Below the pieces are notes generated by a model, which was given only the letters and a program-made list of their open reading frames with translations, did not search any database and had not been told where the DNA came from. 64,000 nt of DNA, taken from contig OZ026553.1 in assembly GCA_964020155.1 (NCBI GenBank), forward strand, positions 1,620,479 to 1,684,478, written 5' to 3'. This document shows, one piece after another, positions 52,545 through 63,383 of the stretch (within the stretch, counting starts at the first letter, position 1; every line of letters begins with the position of its first letter). Source of the stretch: Chondrilla cf. caribensis (taxonomy: Eukaryota; Porifera; Demospongiae; Chondrillida; Chondrillidae). The position numbers and the translations under genes are program-made.

Positions 52545-52830
52545 ATGTAAGCAAGTCAACAATCCCATTGGTTCCTTCTAGTCTTTCAGCCAGAGCAGTG
52601 AAGAGGCTGTTAGCTGGCCTATTTTCCTTGTAAGCAAGGCAAGGATTGTAGCTTTTATCAATGTCAATATCATCAAAATTGATCCCCACTTGTACACAAG
52701 AGCAGAGACAACAAGTATATGACCTCTGGGTGCTTCCTTCAGCTTATCAAGAAGATTAGTAAGCAAAAGTGACAGAGGTGGTTCATTCCAAACTAAATCA
52801 CGTATCCTCTGTTTTCCAGTCTCCTTCATT
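52545..52830 (-). pseudogene. Decayed SDR, retinol-dehydrogenase-like
   Basis: Minus strand, in shifting frames: NHL then LTNLLDKLKEAPRGHILVVS, VYKWGSI, NFDDIDIDKSYNPCLAYKEN then LFTALAERLEGTNGIV. This follows the classical short-chain dehydrogenase order of RDH11-14-type enzymes (NxLGHFLLTxLLL; the VVSS strand; the substrate-side DINxxxxYxPxxAYxxSK region; ANxLFTxELAxRLxGTGVTV). The catalytic YxxSK is changed (AYKENR) and at least two frame changes are needed, so this is a broken copy. The upstream cofactor half was not found. Confidence 0.7.
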
Positions 52831-53119
52831 TTCGTTCTGTCCCAGTCCAGTGTCACAGTGCATTTGACCTCCCACGTTTCTTCTTACCCCCGATCGCCAG
52901 TAAAATTCCCTATCGATATCGATCAGCATCCCCAAGTTTGTATAGCTGAGTGAATTATGTATGGCATACTTAAGTGAAATCGGCATCCTGAACAATAGAG
53001 CTATAAATTAGTGAAGAAACACAGCCATGATGGACATTTCCGCCTTGTCCCTCATTCTAGTCATCAGTTCAGCAATGGATATAAGCAGAAGAGTGATCGG
53101 AAACAAATTTACAGTGAGC

Positions 53120-53335
53120 ACGACGTAAACTGTACAGCTGTGATCCCAGAAACAATGCCAATCGCCTTTTATTGCCATCACAGGAAGGATAGGAAGTCTG
53201 TGCTATATTTCACAATATTTCAGGACATTTCACAACTTTGATCCATGATTTACTCTTATCCAGTTATTGATCGAACTGTCAATGTACTCTAAGCACATGA
53301 ATTTAATCTACTACTTGTTACAGAGAACTTTTACA
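53120..53335. repeat. ~200-bp repeat, partner of 62685-62884
   Basis: Shares ATCCCAGAAACAATGCCAAT, GGAAGTCTGTGCTATATTTC and TTTAATCTACTACTTGTTAC in the same order with the second copy, and a short part with 11615-11650. An interspersed element; class unknown. Confidence 0.85.
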
Positions 53336-53766
53336 TCTCGTGAATATTAATGAAAAATGATTTAATTTAGTGATTCAGAATTATACCATACTATTAGATA
53401 CTACAACCTCATAATTCATAACTACCTTATGAATAATCATTTGTCTCATGACTAATATTTTATGTCCCCTTTTTAACACTTGAATCTTGCGTGGATCAGA
53501 ATAATGGTTACGAGCTCGTTCTTGGATACTTTGCATCACAGACAGCGATGATTACGAGCCAGTACGTTGCGAGTTAGCGCTGAATAGCTTTATAGGTCGG
53601 AATCCATGATTAAGCGCCTGCACGACGGAAATACACGCCATATTTACAGTAACTATTAAAGAAGTACCCACGCATTATTGTACAAAACAATTTATAGAAG
53701 TTGAAACTTCCATTTTGCAGCAATCCATTATTGACAAACCTTGGGATTAGTAAGTCGCCACCAGAA

Positions 53767-55526
53767 ATGTGCTGCAGAATTTTCTTAAATCCTCCCGGAG
53801 ATCGGACACAAACGCCGTTTTCAGAGGAAATAGCTCTCCTGAATTCTGTCAGTGAGAATCTTGTTAAGAAGAGAGAAGTTTTGAGAAATTTGGACTGTTT
53901 TGTGCTGGATAATACCATCAGAGAAACAGCTGCGGGCGCCTACCGAGGAAGCACGATCGAGGACAAATGGAAACTCTACCGCCAAGCTAAGCGGTGCGGG
54001 ATGAAGCATCTGATCGTGGCCGCCTTCACTCACATGAAACTCGTGGACGACGACTTCGTTATACAATTGAGAGATCAAGGAGAGGATTTTTCCACGCTTT
54101 ACGCATTTAGCGAGGTTTCCGAACGTATAGAAAATGGACGGCATGATAGCGAAACTATTCCGTTCAGTCTACAGAAAATGAAATCCTACGGCCTGAGAAA
54201 TCCCGTCATCGAAATTGATCTAGCTTCTCATGACAATGGAATCGACTGGGAAAACAAGTACACAGTTGAGGAATTATGCAAGCATCTACTGATATTGATC
54301 GAGTGGGTCAAGGAAAATCTCAGTCGTGAAGCAAACGTATTTATCAACACCCGTGATCTAGCTCAAGCTATGAGAGAAGCTCCCGAACGCGTCCTAAAAG
54401 TAGTTCAATACCTCGCCAACTTACCCGAAGATAGACGACCGTTTGGTTTCATTTTTGAAGAACCCAGTGGAAAATTCATGCCAGAAGAGCTCGGTTTGTA
54501 CACATCCATCCTTCGAAGAGTCATGAACGAAAATAACTGGCAAAATGGCCACATTCTTGTCCATATACACGAGAAATGGGGGCTAGCAGCAAGTGCTCAA
54601 TTGGCCTGTTTGAGCAATGGCGCCAGTGGAGTTTGGGCAGCTCTCTCAGAGGAAGGTGCGGGAGTAGGACATGCCTGTTCGACTGTTACCTTGATGAATC
54701 TCATCCGCCTGGGTAACAAGACTGTGCTGAAACGTTACAACTGTACCGAACTCAGAAGTGCTGCAGCAATTGTTACAGAGATCTCTACTGGTTTGAAACC
54801 ATATCCAACCCAGATAATTTATGGTGAGCGGGCATTAGACTTCTGCTTTGATTTTGGAGGGATTGCAGGAGGTCGTGTAGGCAGGGATGAGTTTGATATG
54901 GGAGGATTCTTCAAAGAGAAACACCCAGTGAGAATTAGCACATTGGCCACACCAGAAATGATTTTAGCAGCATTGGTGGATGCATTCGGCAAAGATCCAC
55001 ATTTCACAATTGAGAGAGCCGAGAAAATGCGTGCAGCTATGATGGAAGACCTTGAGAACAACAGAAAGGAGGATTTCACTAGTAAAGTGGGTCTGGCATT
55101 ACTTTTCGATAAGGCTGGAGGTAAAATCACTACAGCAATGGAGGAAATCATTGTAAACATGAAGTCATATTCTGCAGAAGACGAGAAGAGAACTTTGGGA
55201 CCACTGGGCCCACAAAGACAAGGTGAAACATGAAGACTGCCTTCCGTTTGATTCATTCTATCGTGGCTTCATGATCCCCTACTTTGGGTGCATGTTACCG
55301 CTGTTCGGACACTCAGAAAGCATTGCAAGCCATCGATATGGATAATGATGGGTTCATTGAATGGTCCGAGTTCTTGGTGTTCATAAAATGGGCACTCTAT
55401 GAATACCCGGGAGAAATTTCAAGCATGGATGACTTGTTATCTGTAACATTCCGTAAGGGCATCATTCCAGCTATGCAGGATGAGATTGTGAAGAAAAATC
55501 CCACCCTGAGCTTGGGTAATCCTTAA
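53767..55526 (+). CDS. DRE-TIM lyase/aldolase-like protein with C-terminal EF hand; two frame breaks
   Basis: Intronless. From ATG 53767 one frame runs 488 codons to TGA at 55231-55233. The N-terminal barrel has FVLDNTIRETAAGAYRG, the strand-1 D..RE signature of the homocitrate synthase/HMG-CoA lyase superfamily, and the C-terminal metal site VHIHEKWGLAASAQLACLSN followed by a GAGVGHACS turn. Active-site divalent metal and an acyl-CoA or keto-acid reaction are expected of the fold; the substrate is not readable. Beyond the stop the homologous reading continues in another frame (AHKDKVKHEDCLPFDSFYRG, FMIPYFG) and then a third (ACYRCSDTQKALQAIDMDND, GFIEWSEF), with a canonical EF-hand loop DMDNDGFIEWSE, to TAA 55524-55526. 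Each switch is explained by one extra G in a GGG run (55206-55208 and 55286-55288). Either consensus errors or a recently broken gene. The intronless structure contrasts with the neighbouring host genes. Confidence 0.75.
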
Positions 55527-55983
55527 CATTGGGTGCCACTTAAATAGCCTATGGCTAACGGTTCCCCACATTAAATAAGAATACCCGATTATATTATATC
55601 TGATTCACACTATTTGAATTACAGCTAGACAAATAGCATGAAATGTTGATGTACTGAAGAAGCTTTTATATTACTAGGGGTTATTATGTATTTGTATCAT
55701 AAGTAGCGTATTAATATAATTTCAGATTAATTTTGTATAATTATTGATATGTATAATAATAAGGCCAGTATCAAGTAAGTCTCAAGTTTAGCAATGAATT
55801 CGAATTAAGCTTGGAATGTGAAATATTTGAAATGAGTATAATTGTGCACATTGAGTGAACGTGGGCATGTGTATGTTTCAGTAGGTGGTATTGGACTATA
55901 ATAGGGATGTTCAATTATTCCAATAGTATTGAGAGCAGTCAATACCTAGAGGTTATTACCACATGAATAATAATACTGTATGC
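55527..55983. other. 3' flank of the lyase-like gene
   Basis: AT-rich, with AATAAG and ATTAAT stretches near 55575 and 55720. No gene seen. Confidence 0.5.
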
Positions 55984-56463
55984 AATAGACCGATTGCGCA
56001 TTGACGTCATGAAGAAGGGAAATGGTCGCGAAGGGTGTCATAGGTAGGATTTACTATGGGGACCACGTACCGATTGTCGAAAAAGGACATTCCTGGCTCT
56101 AGCCTGGGTGGAAAATCTCCCGACGATTTGAACGTTGAACATCTGAAATGATGGCTAGCCTATCGAAGTGCTTGTAGATCTGTAAAAAAGCTGAATTAGT
56201 TCAGCGGTATGTGATATACCAGTGTTAAATTCTCTCGTGATCGCCGTATAGCTGTGGTAATAGATGCACGTCTTAATAAGTGTATGCAAAGTTGTATGTG
56301 CAAACGATGGATATATTTTGCTGTCTCGTGTAGAGTCAAAGAATAGTCCACATGTGCTTGGATATGATTGTTATTTCTTCTGATCTTATATTTTGCCTGC
56401 GTGAAAGGAGATTCTCCAAACTGTACATATTACTTATTCTATACATTTCTCGACTGATTGTAA

Positions 56464-56615
56464 ATATGCCACACCACTGTGCTGCATGTTCCCGGCTGTA
56501 CATCCAACAGCAAGACTTCTCCACACGTCCTTTCACAAGTTTCCATCTGGGGCATTGGCAGGTGCTTTCCTCTTGCTGGAAGTGGGTTGCAATCGTTGGG
56601 GAAAACAATTGAAAA
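56464..56615 (+). pseudogene. THAP zinc-finger remnant, left copy
   Basis: MPHHC at 56467, then in a shifted frame VPGCTSNSKTSPHV, and later KWVAIVGENN. These match the C2 half and the KKW helix of a THAP DNA-binding domain; frames shift at least twice. Confidence 0.6.
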
Positions 56616-56639
56616 GTACTTGGACTTGAATTTTAAGAT

Positions 56640-56900
56640 TCTGTTTGTCCACGTGGTCTTGTGCATTCTTTTTCTACCTGATACCGAATTTACGTGGTAC
56701 GATTTGGCAGTAAAATGCATAGTACACACACGTGTGGAACTGTTGATAGTTCAAACTCCCTTACTTTCAACTTTACGTATGTTTTTAGCCCGATTACGAC
56801 GAAGAGCTGGATCAGATGGAAGCTTGTGGAAAGAAAAACACCTGTAGAGAAGTCTTGCTGTTGGATGTACAACCGGGAACAGCACAGCGGTGTGGTATAT
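56640..56900 (-). pseudogene. THAP zinc-finger remnant, right copy
   Basis: PHRCAVPGCTSNSKTS, then FHKLPSDPALRRNRAKNIRK in another frame, then STRVCTMHFTAKSYHVN. These supply C..C, the HxxPxD loop and CxxH of the C2CH THAP module. A frame change and an internal stop make it nonfunctional as read. Confidence 0.65.
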
Positions 56901-57175
56901 TTACAATCAGTCGAGAAATAAATACGTACAGTTCCGAAATCCCCTTTCACAAAGACAAAATATAACCTATTAACACGTCTTACTATGAGAATCTATACTT
57001 CGAACACCCTTCGTGACCATTTCCGGTCTTCGTGACCGGAAACAATGATGTCAATGCGCAATCGGTCTATTAGTGCGTACATGCTAACCTATAGTTGTGT
57101 GTACCTTGTGTCAATGTGTGCATACGTGTTTGTACATAAAAATTGTAGTCTCATACAGAACTAGAAACAGGGGCC

Positions 57176-57345
57176 TGTACAGTTACAACGGGATGGATCA
57201 GTAGTTTAACACATCTGTCGGGTTGTACAACGGGATGGACCGCTAGTTTAACAGATCCGTCTGGTTGTACAACGGGATGGACCAGTAGTTTAACAGATCT
57301 GTCTGGTTGTACAATGGGAATGACTAGGTGTTCAACAGGCTTGTC
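57176..57345. repeat. Four-copy ~42-bp minisatellite
   Basis: Unit GTTGTACAACGGGATGGACC then AGTAGTTTAACAGATCTGTC TG, four copies with point changes. Read on the minus strand each unit is a 14-residue repeat (VVQPDRSVKLLVHP), open throughout, but no start, splice context or neighbour supports a gene. Confidence 0.85.
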
Positions 57346-57359
57346 CAGTATCACTGTAT

Positions 57360-58829
57360 AGTACCATTTGCATCATTTACTGTACACCATATAATTATTA
57401 TAATGTCTACACCGTATATTGTTCATGATTTTCTAACCTGTTTTAGTTGAGAAAGGCATTTACTTACATGTATCGAAGATGACAATTTCATGGACATGTT
57501 CAATAGAAAACTTATTTGCAAAAGGTGTGTGTGTGAGTGCATTTGTGTGTGTGTGTAGGGGTGTACAATTGCAAGTTGTGTGTGTACGTATATGTCATGC
57601 GTATACTTGTGCAGATACAGTGTGTTCACAGGTATGATTATGAAATTATGAAAATGCATAATATATTTAACCACCAAGGGACCATGGGGAGTATATACAT
57701 GTATGTTATACATACGTGCAAACATATTTAAATTAATTTAACTCAGTATTAAGCATAATATGTATGTAGGATATGTATGACATACGTAGGTCTAAGTTCT
57801 TGGATGGGTACATACATTTGCAAATTCTAGCATACATACGTACATACGTATGATAGTACTACATTTATACATACGTATATGGACATGCGTTCAATATACG
57901 TATATTGGCCCACTTATCATATTATGTATATGCATTATGTAGTATATTACTGCATTGCATGTTCATCAACCTACATACATGTATGTACATATGTACATTA
58001 ATAATTCACTTACTAACAATTAAAGAACCTCCCCATTGTGCACATGTGTAGGTATAAGCTTAAGTGTGAAAGGATCAACCATATGCGGAACATCCAAAAA
58101 AACATAAGGACATGATGGAGTCTGCAAGAGAGAACAGACTGAAAGGATTTGGTTGATTCCTGCATTCCATGGGTGCAAGTTTGAATAAGAGGTCTACAAT
58201 ATGCAACTTATTGTTGTTTATGATAATATGCATGTGTGTATATGTACATATATATTTATATATTATAAAGTAACTGTTTCCTTGTTTCATATAATGTATT
58301 GTATCATCAAAATTTATAAATTGTAATATATACTAATAAATATTATGTATTACAGTAACTATACTTGAAAAGCACATTGCATGCAATTATATTATTTATA
58401 GAATTATTAATACATATGAACATAACAATATCAATAATGATATATTATAATAATATGTGATTCACTTATATATTCAGCGCTATATAGAACCATGTACTAC
58501 ATTCACATGTGCAAGCAGATTACTGAACATTTCTTCACTGAATCCAAATATTAGATACTATAGTTACATCATTTCAATGATTTCAATCAAAGATACGTAC
58601 ATCAAAATTAATATATTTTTAGTTACTGCTGGACAATTACTATTATAATGCAACATTACATTGCAAGTTCTTCTCTCAAAGGGATAAAGCTAAGGAATCA
58701 AAGATGCTAAAGGAGGATACATTTTATCACTTATTATACAATGTCATGTAATAATATTACTATATTACATATCTTTAAAATCTGGATCATTATAAATTGC
58801 ATGTATAAATCTACTGAATAATTTCTACT
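57360..58829. other. Intergenic AT-rich stretch
   Basis: Contains GTGTGTGTA and CATACGTACATACGTA-type microsatellite patches (57527-57560, 57830-57900). No supported gene. Confidence 0.6.
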
Positions 58830-59503
58830 GTACCTCAACCGTTTCAACAAGCTCTGCTACTTCATAAGCTATTTTGATTTGAGCCTCTACTGTACTTGCA
58901 ATCAAAATGAGGAGTGGTGGTTACTTATGGATGCCAGGTGAGTTGGTGAGCGGTATACATCCAAAATCTGCTGCAGGTAATTATCTGCTGTCAATGGTTC
59001 TCTACAATGGACCATCATCAGCGATGCCTCCAGGAGCACATTCACCACCCTCACACCCTTCGTACACTTTGCAAATACATCATTACCAAGACCCTTTAGT
59101 GGAGAGTAAAAGAGGTGTGCAGACAGTGATGAAGTCAACATTAGACCAAAGTTCTTTCAACTCTAGAAATTCAAAGTCAAACTCTAATTGGCAGTGTTGG
59201 CAGGCATAATTGGATTCTATCCAATTGTCTATGTAGAAGAAAAATCAGCTGATATATACACCAAACTACTACCACATCAAATAGCTACTGCAAATTGTAG
59301 CAAGAAATTAAACATATAGTATGTAGTTACCGTATAGCAATGTAGTACATATACATTTCATGCAAGACATGTGAACACAAACTTACTATAATGTGCACAC
59401 ATATGTACCAACATGTAAATGTACCAAGTCTAATCTATGCACTAGCATAAGCACACAGACACACAGAGAGAGAGACACACGAAAACATACACAACACATG
59501 TGT

Positions 59504-59505
<2 letters not shown>

Positions 59506-59566
<61 letters not shown>

Positions 59567-59567
59567 G

Positions 59568-59654
<87 letters not shown>

Positions 59655-59660
59655 CACACA
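59506..59660. repeat. CA microsatellite
   Basis: (CA)n with AGTGT and G interruptions, inside the PHGDH-like pseudogene between the cofactor-binding and C-terminal blocks. Confidence 0.95.
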
Positions 59661-60397
59661 CAACACACGGGCACACAAAAGCTAGCTTGCATCGTAGTGG
59701 CCACTTCTCAACCAATACGACCTAAACCAAACATAGAAAACATCTTTCTCGGCAGCTTAATTCCCATGAACAGACTTCACTCCCATTTTCCCTCCTTCAT
59801 AGAAAGGTGACCTTAAGCAAGATTACGAGCAGCAGCCACTATCAGGGTACTGTTCTGTTCAGCAACACTAATGGTGTTACCAGCCTGTATACTAAGGGTG
59901 GATGGGACCACAACAATACTGTGCTACATAGTACATAAGTATTATGTAGTATGAAAAAGAATACACAGTACATATATTGTTTGTACATGTAGTATTATGG
60001 TACTTACACTGTATGTATTATATGTTTGTAAGAAATAGTACAAATGTGAAGTATGAACTGTATTTCGTAAAATACGTCAAGTATAGCAATTATGTATAAT
60101 AAGTGGAGTGTAAGATGTGCAGTAGAGTATATGGTATGAATGGCACAGAGAATAAAGGTGGAAAGCACAAAGTGAAACCCCGTACAGCTCACTCAGAGAT
60201 CACGTATTGCAGAATTAATGAACAGTACATACAAGCAAATATTAATGTAGACAGACATAAGCACACACATTCATGTATATGAATGCGGAAATACACATTT
60301 GTAAACAAGCACACACACATGCGGGCATGCACAAAAACATGTGAATGCATCATTCTTACACACTTGCACGCATGCACACATGCACTTAACATGCACT

Positions 60398-60465
60398 GAC
60401 ACTGACACACACACACACATGCACACCACACACACACACATGCACACCACACACACACACACAAA
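60398..60465. repeat. CA/ATGCACAC microsatellite
   Basis: ACACACACATGCACACCAC repeated twice with pure CA ends. Confidence 0.9.
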
Positions 60466-61096
60466 TAATAGACATGTACGTACTAATACAATAATATTAG
60501 ACCTTGTCCACACAATCACTAGCAAGTCCAATCAGTTTCAGCTTCTAACCAGCCTCAATCACATCAGCCATCACTTTGGTGACAGATCGCACAATGAGTC
60601 CATCATAGCTCTAACATGAATACAGGCAGATTCATACATACAGACAAACATAACGATATTGTACATTAATTATTATTATCTACATCACAGAATGCATCAA
60701 CATGTATGGGAATGTCCTCTATGGGGGAACATATGGACCAAAATACGTATTTCACTAGCAAAATTAACAGCTGAATCTGCAACCAAATAGCATGGTTCAA
60801 CATACGTAATCAAATACACATAATATTATATTCACTCAGTGACACAATATCTGGTAAAAGTCATGAGGGTTCTAAAGCGGTGTGTGGGGAGGAACTTTTG
60901 AGTCTGTTACAGAATGGAAGTCATATGTCAAGACTACAAAACCTTGCTAACATTCAGATTATATATACATATATATATACGGTCAATATCATAAATGGCC
61001 CGAACGTAGGCGGCTCCTTCAAAGACAGGGAGTAAAGACAATACCGGTAAAGCACAAGGCAAAAAGGGAAGATGTGATAAAACACAAGATGATGAT

Positions 61097-61860
61097 TTGG
61101 AGAACCCTGGCAGTTGTTTCTGCGAAAGTATAAGAGTTGGAGATGTAGTATTGTGCGATTCTTGTCACCGTCGGTGCCACCCTTCGTGTGTGGGCTTGTC
61201 GAAGGTGATGAATAAAGTCTTGAGCGAGTCTGAAGCTCCTTATTTCTGCCCTCTGTGTGTCCTCTTAAGATTCTCTAAAGAAGATTCAACTACGCAAGGG
61301 AGGAGTGCTATTAAGGCGGATATTCAGCGTATTACGTGCGAATTTCAGACAATAAAAGAAAGCGTCGAGAGGCTGACAGAGCAAGTGAAAGGCTTGAGTA
61401 GCACATCACCCTATTTGAGTACTTCGAAGAATCCACATGGGTGAATCAAGCTTGAACAAGTTGCATCGACTATGAGAGAACAAGAGAGGAGAATCGAAAT
61501 GCATGATCGCCAATTACGTAGTAAAAATATAGTCATTCACGGTCTGGATGAGGAGAATAGTTGTGGCCCAGTCAGTCAATTCAGAAACATGCTCAGTGAC
61601 AAACTGGGAATGGAGTCAAAGCAGGTCAGCATCATAGAGGCTTTCAGGTTGGGGAGGAGAGGGAAAGCAGTATCCGGCCTGTGTTAGTGAAGTTGAGAGC
61701 AAGGTAGACATCAGGAACAAGTGCCATCGATTATAAGGGTCTGGAGTCTTTATCAACAATGACTACACAACTCTCCAGAGGCAAAATATGAGAGCATTGG
61801 TGGTGAGGATGAAACAAGCGACGAGTGAGTGCGACATAAACAGTAGTCTAGCTAGCTAAA
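61097..61860 (+). pseudogene. Non-LTR retrotransposon ORF1 with PHD finger (CR1/L2-like), decayed
   Basis: Begins near 61090 (first codon may be TTG at 61097 or lie upstream). A PHD-type zinc finger CFCESIRVGDVVLCDSCHRR then CHPSCVGL and FCPLC gives C4HC3 spacing. A coiled coil (QTIKESVERLTEQVKGL) follows, then a stop at 61442-61444. Reading resumes at 61445: REQERRIEMHDRQLRSKNIV then IHGLDEE, the RRM-like start common in LINE ORF1 proteins. A frame change near 61672 leads to RPVLVKLRA and later SGVFINNDYTTLQRQNM. Reverse transcriptase is not present. Truncated and interrupted, so a dead 5' fragment. Confidence 0.7.
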
Positions 61861-62672
61861 CCGCCCCTAAGAGGCGCCGTGGGACGGAAAAGGGAGGGGA
61901 CGGTCTAGCCCAAGTAGTGATTTGTTCACACCTGAGCGTGTGACCATCAACCAATGAAATGCTACTAGTATTGCCGAGAATATTGGCAATGGTATTCATT
62001 GATTCAGATTAGTTAATTGCTAAGTGTCATCGTGGGTAGCTGGGAACATTGTCATACACCCATCTGACAGTCAGATGGGTGTATGACAATCAATTGATTC
62101 AGTTTAGTTAATTGTTAAGTGTCATCGAAGATAATACTACGTTCTCGTCGCCGGTAGCTGGGAACATTGTCATACACCCATCTGACAGTCAGATGAACGC
62201 GATTACTAGTATTTTGCAAAAACATGATACAACCGCAGCAAGTCGCCAATCAAGGATTGCAAACAAAAGAATTTGAACCAACATATTCAGTCCTAGTTGT
62301 ATCATTGCTTTTATTTCTGATAAACAAACAGGTGAAATACTTTTGAACGTGTTTTGTCTGCTGTACGTTCACAGAGTGGTTAGAGACATCGATGTTCACG
62401 ATGAACGATACAAATTGAGAGTACCTATATTCTGACGAAGAATCACAGCACTAGATCTATTCTTTCCTTACTTTCCCCTGTCCTCCCACAGATACTTTAA
62501 CCTGAGTTAGAGCATAGACTATGTACGTATGCGGGGTGTGTGGTGAGCCGTAGAAACTATACACTTGTTATTTGTTAATTGGCAGGTGTGAACTAATCGC
62601 TACTTGGGCTATCCCTTCCTTTTCCGCCCCTCGGTGCCTCTTAGAGACGGTCTTGCTAGCTAGCCTACGTAA
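61846..62672. mobile_element. Inverted-repeat element with ~85-bp termini
   Basis: Left: GCTAGCTAAACCGCCCCTAA then GAGGCGCCGTGGGACGGAAA and AGCCCAAGTAGTGATT. Right, reverse complemented: GCTAGCAAGACCGTCTCTAA then GAGGCACCGAGGGGCGGAAA and AGCCCAAGTAGCGATT. It cuts into the retrotransposon remnant and the 53120-type repeat. No transposase visible. Confidence 0.85.
62055..62205. repeat. Palindrome and direct repeat inside the element
   Basis: ATTGTCATACACCCATCTGA is followed at once by its reverse complement (about 43 bp in all). A second copy of TAGCTGGGAACATTGTCATA then CACCCATCTGACAGTCAGAT occurs ~100 bp on, without the full return arm. Confidence 0.9.
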
Positions 62673-62684
62673 ACTGCAGAACCG

Positions 62685-62884
62685 CGATCCCAGAATCAAT
62701 GCCAATCGCCTTTTATTGCCGTCACAGAAAAGTTAGGAAGTCTGTGCTATATTTCAGAAAGTTTCAGGGCATTTCACAAGTCTGATCCCTGATTTAACTC
62801 TTACCAGTAATTGATCGAATCTATAAGGCTTAGCATAGACTATGCTGTAAGCACATGAATTTAATCTACTACTTGTTACAGAGA
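62685..62884. repeat. ~200-bp repeat, partner of 53120-53335
   Basis: See 53120-53335. This copy has a short insertion (GGCTTAGCATAGACTATGC) near 62828. Confidence 0.85.
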
Positions 62885-62892
62885 ACGTATAG

Positions 62893-63383
62893 GGTAGGGG
62901 TTCCGCTTTCTGGACAGCACCAATTCTCGGACAATGTGAAAAATTTTTAAGTGGAACAAGTCTAAAGAAACTGTATGAATCTGTTCATTTTCATTTCGAA
63001 GCCTTGGCCAGTAACCTTTAATACGGTGGGTTTTGTCGACGCAAATGATATTCTCCATCAGAGCTATAGAGCACGAACTACGCCATTGTAACGTCTGACC
63101 GGAATTTTGAGGTCAAAAGTAGGTGGAGCTAAGAATGACGTCATTTTAAGTGCGCGGGATACGTTCATCTAAACTTTGTTTCACCCAAGACTTTGCTGGC
63201 GTTTCCCTCGTTTCTTGATACCTCGTAAAGATTTATTGCGAAGAAATAACCTCACTTATCATGTAAGTCTATCTGGATATAGTAAACTTACTCTGAGATC
63301 CTATTTTCGACCAATATTTTGGTATTTCGGAAATGTGTTCGGCTTCACTTTTTTGTGTTTGTTTTTGTGACTGTAGTCGGTTT
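62893..63383. promoter_or_regulatory. 5' region of the transposase element
   Basis: Between the repeat and the transposase start. GGGGTTCCGCTTTCTGGACA near 62895 has the look of a pogo/Tigger terminal repeat, which would make this the left end of the transposon; its partner lies beyond the window. Confidence 0.4.

Larger units (their letters stand above)
55984..57071. mobile_element. THAP-type (P-element/Kolobok-like) foldback transposon remnant, ~1.09 kb
   Basis: Long inverted termini: AATAGACCGATTGCGCATTG then ACGTCATGAAGAAGGGAAAT; right end reverse complement AATAGACCGATTGCGCATTG then ACATCATTG and GGAAATGGTCACGAAGGGTG. The interior carries two opposed THAP-domain remnants (56464-56615 +, 56640-56900 -), so the element is itself folded. 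Confidence 0.8.
58831..60615 (-). pseudogene. Decayed D-3-phosphoglycerate dehydrogenase copy
   Basis: Minus-strand blocks in the correct order: YDGLIVRSVTKVMADVIEAG then a stop and KLKLIGLASDCVDK (~60615-60510); NTISVAEQNSTLIVAAARNL (~59870); FMGIKLPRKMFSMFGLGRIG then a stop and EVATTM (~59790-59692), which includes the nucleotide-binding GLGRIG loop; FAKCTKGVRVVN (~59070); LDVYRSP in a shifted frame; LIASTVEAQIKIAYEVAELV (~58900). These align with successive parts of PHGDH, the first enzyme of serine synthesis. In-frame stops and frame changes occur in several blocks, and a CA array lies between blocks. Spacing suggests former introns, so an unprocessed dead copy. Confidence 0.8.

Noticed and set aside
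58075..58290. Minus-strand open frame (KLAPMECRNQPNPFSLFSLA)
   Set aside because: AT-rich tail, no splice sites in phase and no recognised family.
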